NCBI GenBank assembly: GCA_937868025.1
Contig: CALMLJ010000256.1
Span: forward strand, 1-14,811
DNA from: an uncultured Acidimicrobiaceae bacterium
GTDB taxonomy: Bacteria; Actinomycetota; Acidimicrobiia; Acidimicrobiales; Microtrichaceae
DNA length: 14,811 nt
Reading direction: 5' to 3'
Shown one piece after another: positions 1 to 7,225 of this stretch (the stretch's first letter is position 1; every line of letters begins with the position of its first letter). The notes beneath the pieces were generated by a model. It did not search any database. It was given only the letters and a program-made list of their open reading frames with translations, and had not been told where the DNA came from. The translations under genes were made by a program, and so were the position numbers.

Positions 1-576
1 TTCCCGGCGCCGGCCGAGGACTGCTACGCCGCGCTGCGCTGGCTGCACGCTGCGGCGCCGGCGTTCGGGATCCGGTCGGACCGGATCGCCGTGGGCGGGG
101 CGAGCGCCGGTGGCGGACTCGCTGCCGGCGTTGCGCTGATGGCCCACGACCGAGGCGAGGTCCCCCTCGCGTTCCAGCTGCTCGTGTATCCGATGCTCGA
201 CGATCGCACCGTGCAGCGCGCTCGTGGCGACGAATCCGACTTCCGCCTGTGGAACTCGACATGCAACGAGTTCGGCTGGCGGTCCTACCTCGGGGCGATG
301 CCCGGCGGCCCCGAGGTATCGCCATACGCCGCGCCTGCCCGCCGCGTCGACCTCGGCGGGCTCGCACCCGCGTGGCTCGGCGTCGGCACGCTCGACCTCT
401 TCCACGACGAGGACGTCGACTATGCCACCCGGCTTCGCGAGGCGGGGGTCGCTTGCGACCTGGTCGAGGTCGACGGTGCGTTCCATGGATTCGACGGGCT
501 GGCACCCCGGGCGCCGGTGGTGACGGCGTTCCGGCGGAGCTGGCTCGACGCTCTGGGCGGGGCGCTCAACTCCTGA
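1..576 (+). CDS. Alpha/beta hydrolase, HSL-type (5' truncated)
   Basis: The frame is open from base 1, so the N-terminus, including the expected HGGG oxyanion motif, lies outside the window. The visible 191 codons match the C-terminal two thirds of a hormone-sensitive-lipase-type (fold-3) esterase. The nucleophile elbow G-A-S-A-G has its Ser at 103-105. The acid segment GTLDLFHDED has its likely catalytic Asp at 394-396 and is followed by YATRLREAGV, typical of the family. The catalytic His is in HGF at 484-486. Such enzymes hydrolyse short-chain esters or lactones in the cytoplasm; the substrate here cannot be told. The stop is TGA at 574-576. The next gene starts 41 bases later from its own promoter, so the two need not be co-transcribed. 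The family is confident, the specificity unknown. Confidence 0.9.
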   Translation, partial: FPAPAEDCYAALRWLHAAAPAFGIRSDRIAVGGASAGGGLAAGVALMAHDRGEVPLAFQLLVYPMLDDRTVQRARGDESDFRLWNSTCNEFGWRSYLGAMPGGPEVSPYAAPARRVDLGGLAPAWLGVGTLDLFHDEDVDYATRLREAGVACDLVEVDGAFHGFDGLAPRAPVVTAFRRSWLDALGGALNS

Positions 577-604
577 TCCGGTGGTGGAGCGCACCGCCGG
601 GCCC

Positions 605-610
605 TACGCT
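605..610 (+). promoter_or_regulatory. -10 box (TACGCT) of leaderless nitroreductase promoter
   Basis: TACGCT fits the actinobacterial TANNNT -10 consensus and ends exactly 6 nt before the ATG at 617, so transcription should begin at or next to the start codon. There is no Shine-Dalgarno sequence. No clear -35 is visible. Confidence 0.6.
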
Positions 611-616
611 CCGGCG

Positions 617-1312
617 ATGTCCGACGCCGATCCGTTCGTGCCACCGCCGGCCGCCGAGGCGCTCGCCCGACTCGATATGCCGATGGGCGAGGCGATGCGC
701 ACACAACGCGCCGTCCGCCGCCTCCACCTCGACCCGGTCGACCACGACGTGTTGCTCCCGCTCCTCGAGTTGTCGCTCAAGGCACCGACGAGTTCCAACA
801 GCCAGGACTGGTGCTACCTCGTCGTCGAAGATCCCGAGCAGAAACGACGCCTGGCCAAGCTGTACCGTCCGCTCTACAACACGTTCTCGCCGCTCGAACG
901 CAGGGCGGCTCGCAATGATCCGGACCGTCTCCGTGGCATGAAGCCGGGGGAGTGGCAGGCCGAGCACTTCCACGAGCTGCCCGTGTTCGTGATCCCCTGC
1001 TACACCCGCAACCTGAAGCATCGACCGGTCGGGCGACCGCAGATCTCGGTGGCCTCGTTCTACGGGTCGGTCTACCCGGCGGTGCAGAACCTCCTCCTGG
1101 AGTGCCGCGCCGTGGGGCTGGGAGCATCACTGCAGACGTTGCCGATCTGGCACATCCCCATCGCTCGGCGGATCCTGGGCCTGCCCCGGTCGATGAACCC
1201 GGTGTGCATCATCCCCATCGGGTGGGCCCGCGGGAAGTACGGACCGACGACGCGGCGGCCCATCGGCGAAGTCGTGCACCTCGACCGCTACGGCAACCAG
1301 CCATTTCGGTAG
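617..1312 (+). CDS. Nitroreductase-family flavoprotein
   Basis: This encodes a 231-aa protein of the FMN-dependent nitroreductase superfamily, cytoplasmic NAD(P)H oxidoreductases that act on nitro compounds, quinones or related substrates. Visible marks are the N-terminal FMN-phosphate-type motif TQRAVRRL (29-36), the APTSSNSQDW segment (56-65) that usually contacts flavin, and the helix and glycine turn QNLLLECRAVGLGASLQTLP (157-176). The C-terminus PIGWARGKYGPTTRRPIGEVV (200-220) matches the family's closing strand. Two insertions (about 80-115 and 130-150) make it slightly longer than minimal members. I chose ATG 617 over the in-frame GTG codons at 581 and 584 because a -10 box sits at 605-610, inside the would-be extension. 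The true substrate is unknown; the flavin fold is the secure part. Confidence 0.88.
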   Translation: MSDADPFVPPPAAEALARLDMPMGEAMRTQRAVRRLHLDPVDHDVLLPLLELSLKAPTSSNSQDWCYLVVEDPEQKRRLAKLYRPLYNTFSPLERRAARNDPDRLRGMKPGEWQAEHFHELPVFVIPCYTRNLKHRPVGRPQISVASFYGSVYPAVQNLLLECRAVGLGASLQTLPIWHIPIARRILGLPRSMNPVCIIPIGWARGKYGPTTRRPIGEVVHLDRYGNQPFR

Positions 1313-1336
1313 CGGGTTGGTGGTCCGGGCCCGACC

Positions 1337-1342
1337 TACACT
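1337..1342 (+). promoter_or_regulatory. -10 box (TACACT) of leaderless dapB promoter
   Basis: TACACT lies at -12 to -7 relative to the dapB ATG at 1349, the same spacing as the nitroreductase promoter. The 36-bp gap after the nitroreductase stop has no Shine-Dalgarno sequence. This suggests that dapB has its own promoter and is translated from a leaderless mRNA. Confidence 0.62.
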
Positions 1343-1348
1343 GCGCCG

Positions 1349-2155
1349 ATGGTCGAGTCGCAGCGCAAGATCCGGGTGGGTGTGTTCGGGGCCGGCGGGC
1401 GAATGGGGTCGACCGTGTGCCGTGCGGTCCACGACGATCCGGCGCTCGAGCTGGTTGCCGCGGTCGACCCACACCACTCCGGTCTCGAGGTGTCCCGCGT
1501 CGCCGGCGTGCCCGGGTGCGACGTCCAGATCTCCGGCAACCCCGATGTGTTCGTCGAGGCGAACGTGCAGGTGGCCATCGACTTCACCGAGGCCGACGCC
1601 GGTCGGCAGAACCTCATCTTCCTCGCCCAGCACGGCATCCACGCCGTCGTGGGCACCACCGGTTTCTCCGACGACGACCTCGACCTGTTCGGCCGGATCT
1701 TCACCTCGTCGAACTGTCTGATCGCTCCCAACTTCGCGATCGGTGCGCTCCTGATGATGAAGTTCGCTGCGCTCGCCGCGCCGTACTTCGAGACCGCCGA
1801 GATCATCGAGTTCCACCACGCCCAGAAGGTCGACGCCCCGTCGGGCACCGCGGTGCTGACCGCACAGCGGATCGCCGAGGCGTCGAGTGATTGGGCCCCC
1901 GATCCGACCACCTCGACGGTGTACGAAGGCGCCCGCGGCGGGGTCGGGGCCGACGGCATCCACATCCACTCGCTTCGTATCCAGGGCATGGTTGCGCACC
2001 AGGAGGTCGTCCTGGGCACGACCGGTCAGACGCTCGTCATCCGACACGACTCGATCGACCGCACCTCGTTCATGCCCGGGGTGTTGATGGGCACGAAGGC
2101 CATCGCCGACCACCCCGGCGTCACCGTCGGGCTGGACACGTTGCTCGGTCTCTAG
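1349..2155 (+). CDS. dapB: 4-hydroxy-tetrahydrodipicolinate reductase
   Basis: This 268-aa enzyme reduces the DapA product to tetrahydrodipicolinate with NAD(P)H, the second committed step to diaminopimelate and lysine, in the cytoplasm. The N-terminal Rossmann fold has the nucleotide motif GAGGRMG (14-20), then DFT (78-80), GTTG (102-105) and APNFAIG (126-132). The catalytic segment EFHHAQKVDAPSGT has the His pair at 156-157 and Lys at 160, as in characterised DapB. The C-terminal segment GMVAHQEVVLGTTGQTL (213-229) and the final GLDTLLGL are also typical. Length is normal (about 245-275). ATG 1349 is supported by the -10 box just upstream. A TauE-type permease gene follows after 11 nt and is probably co-transcribed. 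In many actinobacteria dapB lies near dapA; here dapA is about 9 kb downstream. Confidence 0.97.
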   Translation: MVESQRKIRVGVFGAGGRMGSTVCRAVHDDPALELVAAVDPHHSGLEVSRVAGVPGCDVQISGNPDVFVEANVQVAIDFTEADAGRQNLIFLAQHGIHAVVGTTGFSDDDLDLFGRIFTSSNCLIAPNFAIGALLMMKFAALAAPYFETAEIIEFHHAQKVDAPSGTAVLTAQRIAEASSDWAPDPTTSTVYEGARGGVGADGIHIHSLRIQGMVAHQEVVLGTTGQTLVIRHDSIDRTSFMPGVLMGTKAIADHPGVTVGLDTLLGL

Positions 2156-2166
2156 ATCAGCCGCTC

Positions 2167-3009
2167 ATGTGGGTGACGTTGGCGGTGCTCGTCGCCGGAT
2201 TCGGGTCCGGCGTGCTCGCGGCCGTGCTCGGCGTGGGCGGAGCGGTGATCACCACCCCGATGATCCGGGCCCTGGGGGCATCACCGATCGCCGCGGTCGG
2301 CTCGACCGTGCCGGCCATCCTGCCCGGGGCGCTGTCGGGGAGCCTCCGATTCCATCGTGAGGGCTACATCGTCTGGCCCGTCGCCCTCACGTGTGGGGTG
2401 AGCGGCATGTCGTTCGCCGTCCTCGGCGGGTGGGTCGCCGACATCGTCGACGCCCGCTGGCTGATGATCCTGACCGCAGTCCTCGTGATGTGGTGCGGTG
2501 TGTCGCTCCTCCGCGACGGGCTGCGTACCAATGCCGCCGAGCGCGCTGGCGCCGCGGTCGAGGCAGGCGCCGACCCCGATGACCTCGTCGTGAGCGACGG
2601 AGGCGCGGGCACCGAGGGCGGGGTGGCGATCCAACCGCGTGGGGGTGTGCCGGCAATGGTGGCGCTGGGCGTCGGCGGTGGATTCCTCGCCGGGCTCCTC
2701 GGCATCGGCGGGGGACTGATCCTGACCCCGGGCCTCACCCTGGGCCTCCGGCTGCCCGTCAAACACGCCATCGCGACGTCGCTCGCCGCCGTCGCGATGA
2801 TGTCGACCACCGCGGTCGTCACCCACATCGTGCTCGGTCACGTGAACTGGCGATTCGCCCTCCCGTTGGCCATCGGGATCGTTCCCGGGGCCCGAGTCGG
2901 TGCCCACATCACCGTCGGGGCGTCGGAACAACTCATGCGGCTCGTTGCAGGGTCGTTGCTGATCGTGGTGTCGATCATCTACCTGGCCGGCGAGGTCGCG
3001 GCGCTGTGA
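2167..3009 (+). CDS. TauE/SafE-family membrane permease
   Basis: This encodes a 280-aa polytopic inner-membrane protein. It has two internally repeated halves, each opening with the family signature: GFGSGVLAAVLGVGGAVITT (11-30) and GVGGGFLAGLLGIGGGLILT (168-187), both followed by P. About eight hydrophobic segments surround a hydrophilic, acidic and glycine-rich loop (about 118-162), giving a 4+4 arrangement. Members export or import small sulfonates, sulfite or other organic anions; the substrate cannot be read from sequence. The start is ATG 2167, 11 nt after the dapB stop; no Shine-Dalgarno is visible, so translation may be coupled to dapB. The frame runs further upstream inside dapB, but that part is a shadow. 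The TGA stop overlaps the base of the 3008-3056 hairpin. Confidence 0.92.
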   Translation: MWVTLAVLVAGFGSGVLAAVLGVGGAVITTPMIRALGASPIAAVGSTVPAILPGALSGSLRFHREGYIVWPVALTCGVSGMSFAVLGGWVADIVDARWLMILTAVLVMWCGVSLLRDGLRTNAAERAGAAVEAGADPDDLVVSDGGAGTEGGVAIQPRGGVPAMVALGVGGGFLAGLLGIGGGLILTPGLTLGLRLPVKHAIATSLAAVAMMSTTAVVTHIVLGHVNWRFALPLAIGIVPGARVGAHITVGASEQLMRLVAGSLLIVVSIIYLAGEVAAL

Positions 3010-3056
3010 GGTTCGAACCGGAGCGCACGACTCCCGTGCGCTCCGGTTCAAACCTC
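3008..3056. terminator. Large bidirectional hairpin between convergent genes
   Basis: The arms 3008-3029 and 3035-3056 are complementary over 22 positions with one C-A mismatch (3014/3050) around a 5-nt loop (3030-3034). It lies between the convergent permease and DedA-like genes and overlaps the permease stop codon. There is no T-tract on either side, so it is not a textbook intrinsic terminator. U-tract-poor hairpins are common in actinobacteria, and the position strongly suggests termination from both sides. Confidence 0.75.
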
Positions 3057-3072
3057 CAGCGCGCTCGGGCTC

Positions 3073-3771
3073 TCAGGGCTCGGGCTGGTCGTCGAGCGCC
3101 GCAAGCCGGCGGACGGCCCCATTCGGTCGGAGCTGCACCGCCATGCCGAGGAGGACGATCACCACGCTCACCGCGGTGATCGGCCATTGGAACCGAGCGA
3201 TGAAATCGGAGATGTCCTTGATCTCGCTCCGGAAGAGGTCGCCGAGCCAGCGGCACAGGACCAGCCGGGCAAGTGTGCCGCTGATGTTGAGGGCGATGAA
3301 CGCCGGGATCGGAATCCGGGCGGCGCCGCAGAAGAGGGACACCCAGTTGTTGGGCATGACGAATGCGAGCGGGTACAGGACCTTGCGATGGGCGGGGTTC
3401 TCGAGACCGTGGCCGTCGCCGCCCACCAGCCGGGTCGCGAACGCGTTGCCCTCCGATACCCATTTCAGGGCCCGGCCGCCGTACCAGTAGCCGAGCAGGT
3501 AGAAGAACGGGTCGGGGAACAGGTGGCGTCCGAGTCCGACCGAGAAGTAGCTCCAGAAGTCGAGCCGATTGGTCGTGAGGAGCAGGAATCGGTTGATGGG
3601 GCTCAGTGCGATGAGTCCGAGCGGGTGATTGACCTGCCAGTTCGCCCAGACCGAGCCCGCGACCCACCCGCACACCAGCACGGCGATCATCGGGACGAGG
3701 GCCGTGGGCAACACCCACGACGGGGGTTTGCGCCGCGGCGCGGTTTCGAGCGTCACGTCCTCGGCGGTCAC
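3073..3771 (-). CDS. DedA/VTT-like integral membrane protein
   Basis: The preferred product is 232 aa, read from GTG at 3771-3769. Hydrophobic segments occur near residues 18-40, 52-65, 83-98, 130-152, 155-175 and 195-215. The middle part, LFPDPFFYLLGYWYGGRAL and later MPNNWVSLFCGAARIPIPAF followed by an N-I-S-G-T turn, resembles DedA (SNARE-associated/VTT) proteins, which are thought to flip or transport lipids in the inner membrane. The match is by pattern and is not certain. An upstream in-frame ATG at 3843 would add 24 residues. I prefer the GTG because those 24 codons carry six A/T-ending codons in a genome that almost never uses them, and because a TAAGGT -10 box lies inside them. This is the only minus-strand gene, convergent to the permease and divergent from SURF1. 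Confidence 0.75.
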   Translation of the reverse strand: MTAEDVTLETAPRRKPPSWVLPTALVPMIAVLVCGWVAGSVWANWQVNHPLGLIALSPINRFLLLTTNRLDFWSYFSVGLGRHLFPDPFFYLLGYWYGGRALKWVSEGNAFATRLVGGDGHGLENPAHRKVLYPLAFVMPNNWVSLFCGAARIPIPAFIALNISGTLARLVLCRWLGDLFRSEIKDISDFIARFQWPITAVSVVIVLLGMAVQLRPNGAVRRLAALDDQPEP

Positions 3772-3779
3772 AGGGCGCC

Positions 3780-3785
3780 ACCTTA
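3780..3785 (-). promoter_or_regulatory. Possible -10 box (TAAGGT) for the DedA-like gene
   Basis: On the minus strand TAAGGT ends 8 nt before the GTG at 3771. It fits TANNNT and supports the shorter start. No clear -35 was found. The 117-bp divergent gap 3772-3888 otherwise shows no strong repeat. Confidence 0.45.
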
Positions 3786-3873
3786 GGGGAGCGCCGGCGA
3801 AGTCCGGCATCGACACGGGTGGCGTGGATGGCTGGGCAGTCATCCCGATGTCGGCTGTCGTCGGTCGGAGAAG

Positions 3874-3879
3874 TAGCGT
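3874..3879 (+). promoter_or_regulatory. -10 box (TAGCGT) of SURF1 gene promoter
   Basis: TAGCGT ends 9 nt before the ATG at 3889. There is no Shine-Dalgarno sequence in between. Transcription would start within about 3 nt of the start codon, so the mRNA should be leaderless or nearly so. Confidence 0.5.
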
Positions 3880-3888
3880 TTCGTCACG

Positions 3889-4719
3889 ATGTACCGGTTC
3901 CTGTACAAGCCGAAGTGGATCGTGTCCCACGTGCTGATCCTCGGGCTGATCGTGTCGATGATCCTGCTGATGTTCTGGCAGCTGCGGCGGCTCGACGAGA
4001 AGCAGACCCTCAACGCCCGCATCGCTGCGCGGGCCGACGGCGCCCCGACGCAGCTGGCCGACGTGCTCCGCGACGAGCGGGTGTCGACCATCGCCGACGG
4101 TGACCGCGTCGAGTACCGGGCTGTGGTCGTCGACGGCACCTACGACGTAGCGGCCGAGTTCACCGTGCCGAACCGGACGCTCGACGGCGCGCCCGGTCGG
4201 ATGGTCGTGACACCGCTGCGGTGGTCCGACACCGAGGCGCCGATCCTGGTGCTGCGCGGGTTCATCCCCCAGGCCATCGAGGACAACACAGCGCCGATCG
4301 AGGGCGCGGAGCCGCCGACGGGGCCCGTCCAGGTGCGAGGGTGGCTCCGGGTCTCCGAGTTGCCGGGCAGCTTCCAGAGTTCCAAGGTCGATCTCGGGTC
4401 GAACCGGATCGCCCGACTCGATATCGATCGGGTGAAGGCGGCGCGCGACCTCGACCTGCAGCCGGTGTACCTCGAGCTCGGTGGCCAGGCGCCGCCGACC
4501 GACGGCGTGATCAAGCCGTACCCGTTGCCCGAACGTTCGGAGGGCCCACACTTCGCGTACGCGGTGCAGTGGGGTGTGTTCACGCTCATCGCGATCGGGG
4601 GGTACCCGCTCGTGATCCGCCGCGTGGCCCGTGGCGGGGGTAAGGACCGCAAGGACGACGTGCCCACCGACCCCGACGATCTCGATGCCGGCGGCGTCCC
4701 CGTCGCCGCGGGCACCTGA
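3889..4719 (+). CDS. SURF1-family cytochrome oxidase assembly protein
   Basis: This encodes a 276-aa membrane protein of the SURF1/Shy1 family, which helps assemble haem-copper (aa3-type) cytochrome c oxidase, probably by aiding haem a insertion. The topology is typical: a first transmembrane helix at about 11-29 ending in the hallmark WQLRRL (30-35), a long extracytoplasmic domain with VLRGFIP (121-127; usually VNRGWVP) and VRGWLR (149-154), then HFAYAVQW (221-228) leading into a second helix (226-244). The C-terminal tail (245-276) is charged and Asp-rich. No oxidase gene lies in the window, so its partner is elsewhere. A TetR gene follows after 8 nt, suggesting co-transcription, though a functional link is unclear. 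Confidence 0.9.
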   Translation: MYRFLYKPKWIVSHVLILGLIVSMILLMFWQLRRLDEKQTLNARIAARADGAPTQLADVLRDERVSTIADGDRVEYRAVVVDGTYDVAAEFTVPNRTLDGAPGRMVVTPLRWSDTEAPILVLRGFIPQAIEDNTAPIEGAEPPTGPVQVRGWLRVSELPGSFQSSKVDLGSNRIARLDIDRVKAARDLDLQPVYLELGGQAPPTDGVIKPYPLPERSEGPHFAYAVQWGVFTLIAIGGYPLVIRRVARGGGKDRKDDVPTDPDDLDAGGVPVAAGT

Positions 4720-4727
4720 CCGCCACC

Positions 4728-5300
4728 GTGCCCAACCGCACGCCTCGCGAGCGCATCATGGACGCCGTCATGGTGTGCGTCGACCGCGGCGGGCTCCATT
4801 CGTTCGCGCTCGAGGACGTCGTCGCCGAGGCCAACCTGTCCCGGGCCACGATCTATCGACACTTCCCCGGCGGCCGGACCCAGCTCATCAACGACACGGT
4901 CACCCGCGAGGTGGCGCGGTTCTGGGGAGAGCTCGCCGACCACGTCCGCCCCCTGGCTGCCATCGAGGATCGCCTGGTCGTGGGGCTCATGGAGGCCCGT
5001 CGCCGTATCGACGAGTACGACTTGCTGCAGCGGCTCGTGGCGTCGGAGCCCGACGACCTCCTGCCGGCGCTCAGCGAGTCCGACCAGCTCGTCCAACTTG
5101 CGATCATGGGCTACATCAAGGACCTGATCTCGCGCGAGCAGCTCGTGGACGGACTCGACCTCGAGACGGCCGCCGAGTACCTGACCCGGATGTTGTTGAG
5201 CCACATCGGGACCGCCGGCCGCTGGGACCTCACGGACCGGACCCAGGTCGAGCGGCTGGTTCGCACGCAGTTCCTGGCCGGGATCATCCAGCGGCAGTGA
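4728..5300 (+). CDS. TetR-family transcriptional regulator (first of two)
   Basis: This encodes a 190-aa DNA-binding regulator. The N-terminal TetR domain has the helix-turn-helix at about 27-46 (ALEDVVAEANLSRATIYRHF), followed by PGGRTQL. The rest is an all-helical ligand-binding and dimerisation domain of normal length. GTG 4728 is chosen because the next in-frame ATG (4758) would remove the first helix of the DNA-binding domain. It starts 8 nt after the SURF1 stop with no Shine-Dalgarno. Its C-terminal domain resembles that of the TetR gene at 5419: both have an L-x-x-L(V/L)-x-x-EP-x-x-(L/V)LP segment and end near a (A/P)GI turn, so they look like diverged paralogues. The ligand is unknown; the dyads at 5353-5416 are plausible targets. 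Confidence 0.9.
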   Translation: MPNRTPRERIMDAVMVCVDRGGLHSFALEDVVAEANLSRATIYRHFPGGRTQLINDTVTREVARFWGELADHVRPLAAIEDRLVVGLMEARRRIDEYDLLQRLVASEPDDLLPALSESDQLVQLAIMGYIKDLISREQLVDGLDLETAAEYLTRMLLSHIGTAGRWDLTDRTQVERLVRTQFLAGIIQRQ

Positions 5301-5352
5301 TGGGCTGGGCAGCGGGGCACGTCGACGGGCGCTGTGCGGAGCACTCCCCGGC

Positions 5353-5382
5353 TGTCAGTTCGTGACTTCCGTCACACTGACA
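5353..5382. promoter_or_regulatory. Nested inverted repeat between the two tetR genes
   Basis: The outer arms TGTCAGT (5353-5359) and ACTGACA (5376-5382) and the inner arms GTGAC (5362-5366) and GTCAC (5371-5375) are all perfect. The only asymmetry is 2 nt (5360-5361). This could be an operator for a TetR dimer or a 12-bp hairpin ending the upstream transcript. With no T-tract, I favour the operator. Confidence 0.5.
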
Positions 5383-5387
5383 ACACA

Positions 5388-5416
5388 ATGAGACGCTTTC
5401 GGTCCTATTGTCTCAT
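5388..5416. promoter_or_regulatory. Dyad ATGAGAC-N15-GTCTCAT over the tetR/diiron promoter
   Basis: Perfect 7-bp arms (5388-5394 and 5410-5416) with a 15-bp gap span the likely -10 box and run to 2 nt before the start codon of the second tetR. A protein bound here would block RNA polymerase, which fits autorepression of the tetR-diiron operon. Which of the two TetR proteins binds is inference. Confidence 0.5.
5406..5411 (+). promoter_or_regulatory. -10 box (TATTGT) of the tetR-diiron operon
   Basis: TATTGT ends 7 nt before the ATG at 5419 and overlaps the right arm of the 5388-5416 dyad. There is no Shine-Dalgarno, which suggests a leaderless transcript. Confidence 0.55.
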
Positions 5417-5418
5417 CC

Positions 5419-6075
5419 ATGGCTCTCGCGGCAGCGATCGAACCGCCGACATCGGCGACGACCCCCGAATCGCGGGTCATCGAGGCCGCCCTCGTGTGCT
5501 TCGCCCGATGGGGGATCGCCAAGACCACCGCCGAGGACATCGGCCGTGAGGCCGGCGTGTCTCGCGCCACGGTCTACCGGGCGTTTCCCGGAGGCAAGGC
5601 GGCAATCCTCCAAGCGGTCGGCACCCGCGAGATCCACCGCCTGATGGCGGCCGTCGTCGAGGTGACCGCCCGCCAGCAGACCCTCGAGGACGTCCTCGCC
5701 GAGGGCATCGTCCTTGCCTGCCGGTTGCTGCGTACCCACCCGGCGCTCAGCTACCTCCTCGAGCACGAACCCGAAGCGGTGCTGCCCTTCCTTGCCTTCG
5801 ACCGCCTCGGCCCCGCCCTCGAGCTCGCCCGCAACGGGTGCGCCACGACCGTGGCGCGGTTCGTGCCCCTCGACACCGCCGAGGAGCTCGTCGAGTGGGG
5901 CACCCGCATGGCGTTGTCCCTCACGTTCATGCCCGGTCGCGTCGACGCGAGCCGTCCCGACACCGTCGCCGCGATGGTTCGAGACCTGCTCATGCCCGGC
6001 ATCACGGCCGAGCTCCATTCCAACCCCACCACCAGCCCGATCCAACCGGCGTCACACCGAAAGGCCCCAGCATGA
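5419..6075 (+). CDS. TetR-family transcriptional regulator (second of two)
   Basis: This encodes a 218-aa regulator. A disordered-looking 16-residue N-terminal extension precedes the TetR domain, whose helix-turn-helix is at about 37-56 (TAEDIGREAGVSRATVYRAF), followed by PGGKAAIL. The helical effector domain follows, and a Ser/Pro/Thr-rich tail (about 200-218) ends the protein. It is related to the TetR at 4728, sharing VSRAT(V/I)YR-x-FPGG and the EP-x-x-(V/L)LP region. The start is supported by the -10 box at 5406-5411. Its TGA overlaps the ATG of the diiron gene by 4 nt, so the two are translationally coupled and probably form one operon, with this protein regulating it through the overlapping dyad. 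The ligand is unknown. Confidence 0.92.
   Translation: MALAAAIEPPTSATTPESRVIEAALVCFARWGIAKTTAEDIGREAGVSRATVYRAFPGGKAAILQAVGTREIHRLMAAVVEVTARQQTLEDVLAEGIVLACRLLRTHPALSYLLEHEPEAVLPFLAFDRLGPALELARNGCATTVARFVPLDTAEELVEWGTRMALSLTFMPGRVDASRPDTVAAMVRDLLMPGITAELHSNPTTSPIQPASHRKAPA
6059..6064 (+). promoter_or_regulatory. Shine-Dalgarno (GAAAGG) of the diiron gene
   Basis: GAAAGG matches the anti-Shine-Dalgarno core and ends 7 nt before ATG 6072. It fixes that start against longer upstream readings of the same frame. It contrasts with the leaderless first gene of the same operon. Confidence 0.65.
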
Positions 6076-7205
6076 CCACCTACGAGAACCTCATCGGTCG
6101 CGAGGACATCAACGACCTCGAAGCGATCCTGTCGGTGGTCAACACCGATCGCGACGAGCTCATCCGCTCCGTGGAGGACCACTCCGACGCGATCTTCACG
6201 TGGGACTACGAGAAGGGCGCCCGCCCGCCGCTCGAGAAGCTGTACGAGAAGGCCAAGGTCTCGCAGTGGAACGGCGAGACCGACCTGCCGTGGGACACCG
6301 AGGTCGACATCGAGCAGGTGCTCGTCAACGACTTCGTGCAGAACAGCGCCGACGGGCAGAGCTTCGCCGACTTCGACGTGGTCGGCACGCCCTTCGAGAA
6401 GTGGGACGAGAAGCAGTGGATGGAGTTCGCCCTCGAGTCCAACCAGTGGACGCTCAGCCAGTTCATGCACGGTGAGCAGGGTGCGCTGATCTGCACGGCG
6501 AAGATCGTGGAGACGGTGCCGTGGATCGACGCCAAGTACTACGCGGCGACCCAGGTGATGGACGAGGCCCGCCACGTCGAGGTGTTCGCCAAGTACCTCG
6601 ACACCAAGCTCGGTGGGTACTACCCGCTCAACACCCACCTCGGCCTGCTCCTCGAGGACATCGTCAACGATTCCCGTTGGGACATGACCTACCTGGGCAT
6701 GCAGATCATGGTCGAGGGCCTGGCGCTCGCAGCGTTCGGCTTTATGCACATGATGACGACCGAGCCGTTGCTCAAGCAGCTGCTCCGCTACGTGATGAGC
6801 GACGAGGCCCGCCACGTCGCCTTCGGTGTGCTCTCGCTGAAGGAGTACTACGAGGGGCTCAGCGACGCCGAGATGTTCGAGCGCCAGCAGTTCGCGTTCG
6901 AGGCCGCCGTCCGCATGCGCGACCGCTTCCTCCAGCAGGAGGTGTTCGACCGCATGGGTGTGCCGGTCAAGGATGCGATCACGGCCGTGATGCACACGCC
7001 GACCCGTCAGATGTTCCAGATGATGCTGTTCAGCAAGATCGTGCCCAACTGCAAGAAGCTCGGTCTGCTCGATCGCAACGACCAGTGGCTGCGCCGCCGG
7101 TTCGAGGAGCTCGGCGTCATCCAGTTCGAGGACTGGACCGACACCACTGACGAGATGGAAGCGTTCGCGCTCTCCAACGAGGAGCTCAAGATCGCCACGG
7201 CCTGA
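6072..7205 (+). CDS. Ferritin-like diiron-carboxylate protein (putative oxidase/oxygenase)
   Basis: This 377-aa, soluble, helix-rich protein carries the full ligand set of a ferritin-like diiron site: E135 (HGEQGAL), E165 and H168 (first DEARH), E215 (VEGLA), E245 and H248 (second DEARH). The Glu-to-ExxH spacing is 30 residues in both halves, as in the four-helix bundles of ribonucleotide reductase R2, acyl-ACP desaturases and bacterial diiron monooxygenases. It is therefore likely to activate O2 with two irons. It is not an obvious R2: no radical-tyrosine context was recognised, and no nrdE-like partner is present. It also lacks the EENRHG motif of plant-type desaturases. An AurF-like N-oxygenase or a lipid-modifying oxidase are alternatives I cannot separate. 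It overlaps the upstream tetR by 4 nt with a good Shine-Dalgarno, so its expression is probably ligand-controlled. A 23-bp hairpin follows. Confidence 0.85.
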   Translation: MTTYENLIGREDINDLEAILSVVNTDRDELIRSVEDHSDAIFTWDYEKGARPPLEKLYEKAKVSQWNGETDLPWDTEVDIEQVLVNDFVQNSADGQSFADFDVVGTPFEKWDEKQWMEFALESNQWTLSQFMHGEQGALICTAKIVETVPWIDAKYYAATQVMDEARHVEVFAKYLDTKLGGYYPLNTHLGLLLEDIVNDSRWDMTYLGMQIMVEGLALAAFGFMHMMTTEPLLKQLLRYVMSDEARHVAFGVLSLKEYYEGLSDAEMFERQQFAFEAAVRMRDRFLQQEVFDRMGVPVKDAITAVMHTPTRQMFQMMLFSKIVPNCKKLGLLDRNDQWLRRRFEELGVIQFEDWTDTTDEMEAFALSNEELKIATA

Positions 7206-7225
7206 CCGGTTTGTCCGGCCAGCCG

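Noticed and set aside
581..616. GTG start giving the nitroreductase 12 extra residues
   Set aside because: The extension contains the -10 box TACGCT placed exactly for the ATG at 617.
3844..4551. N-terminal extension of the minus-strand membrane gene across SURF1
   Set aside because: It overlaps the clear SURF1 gene on the other strand and shows no protein-like composition.
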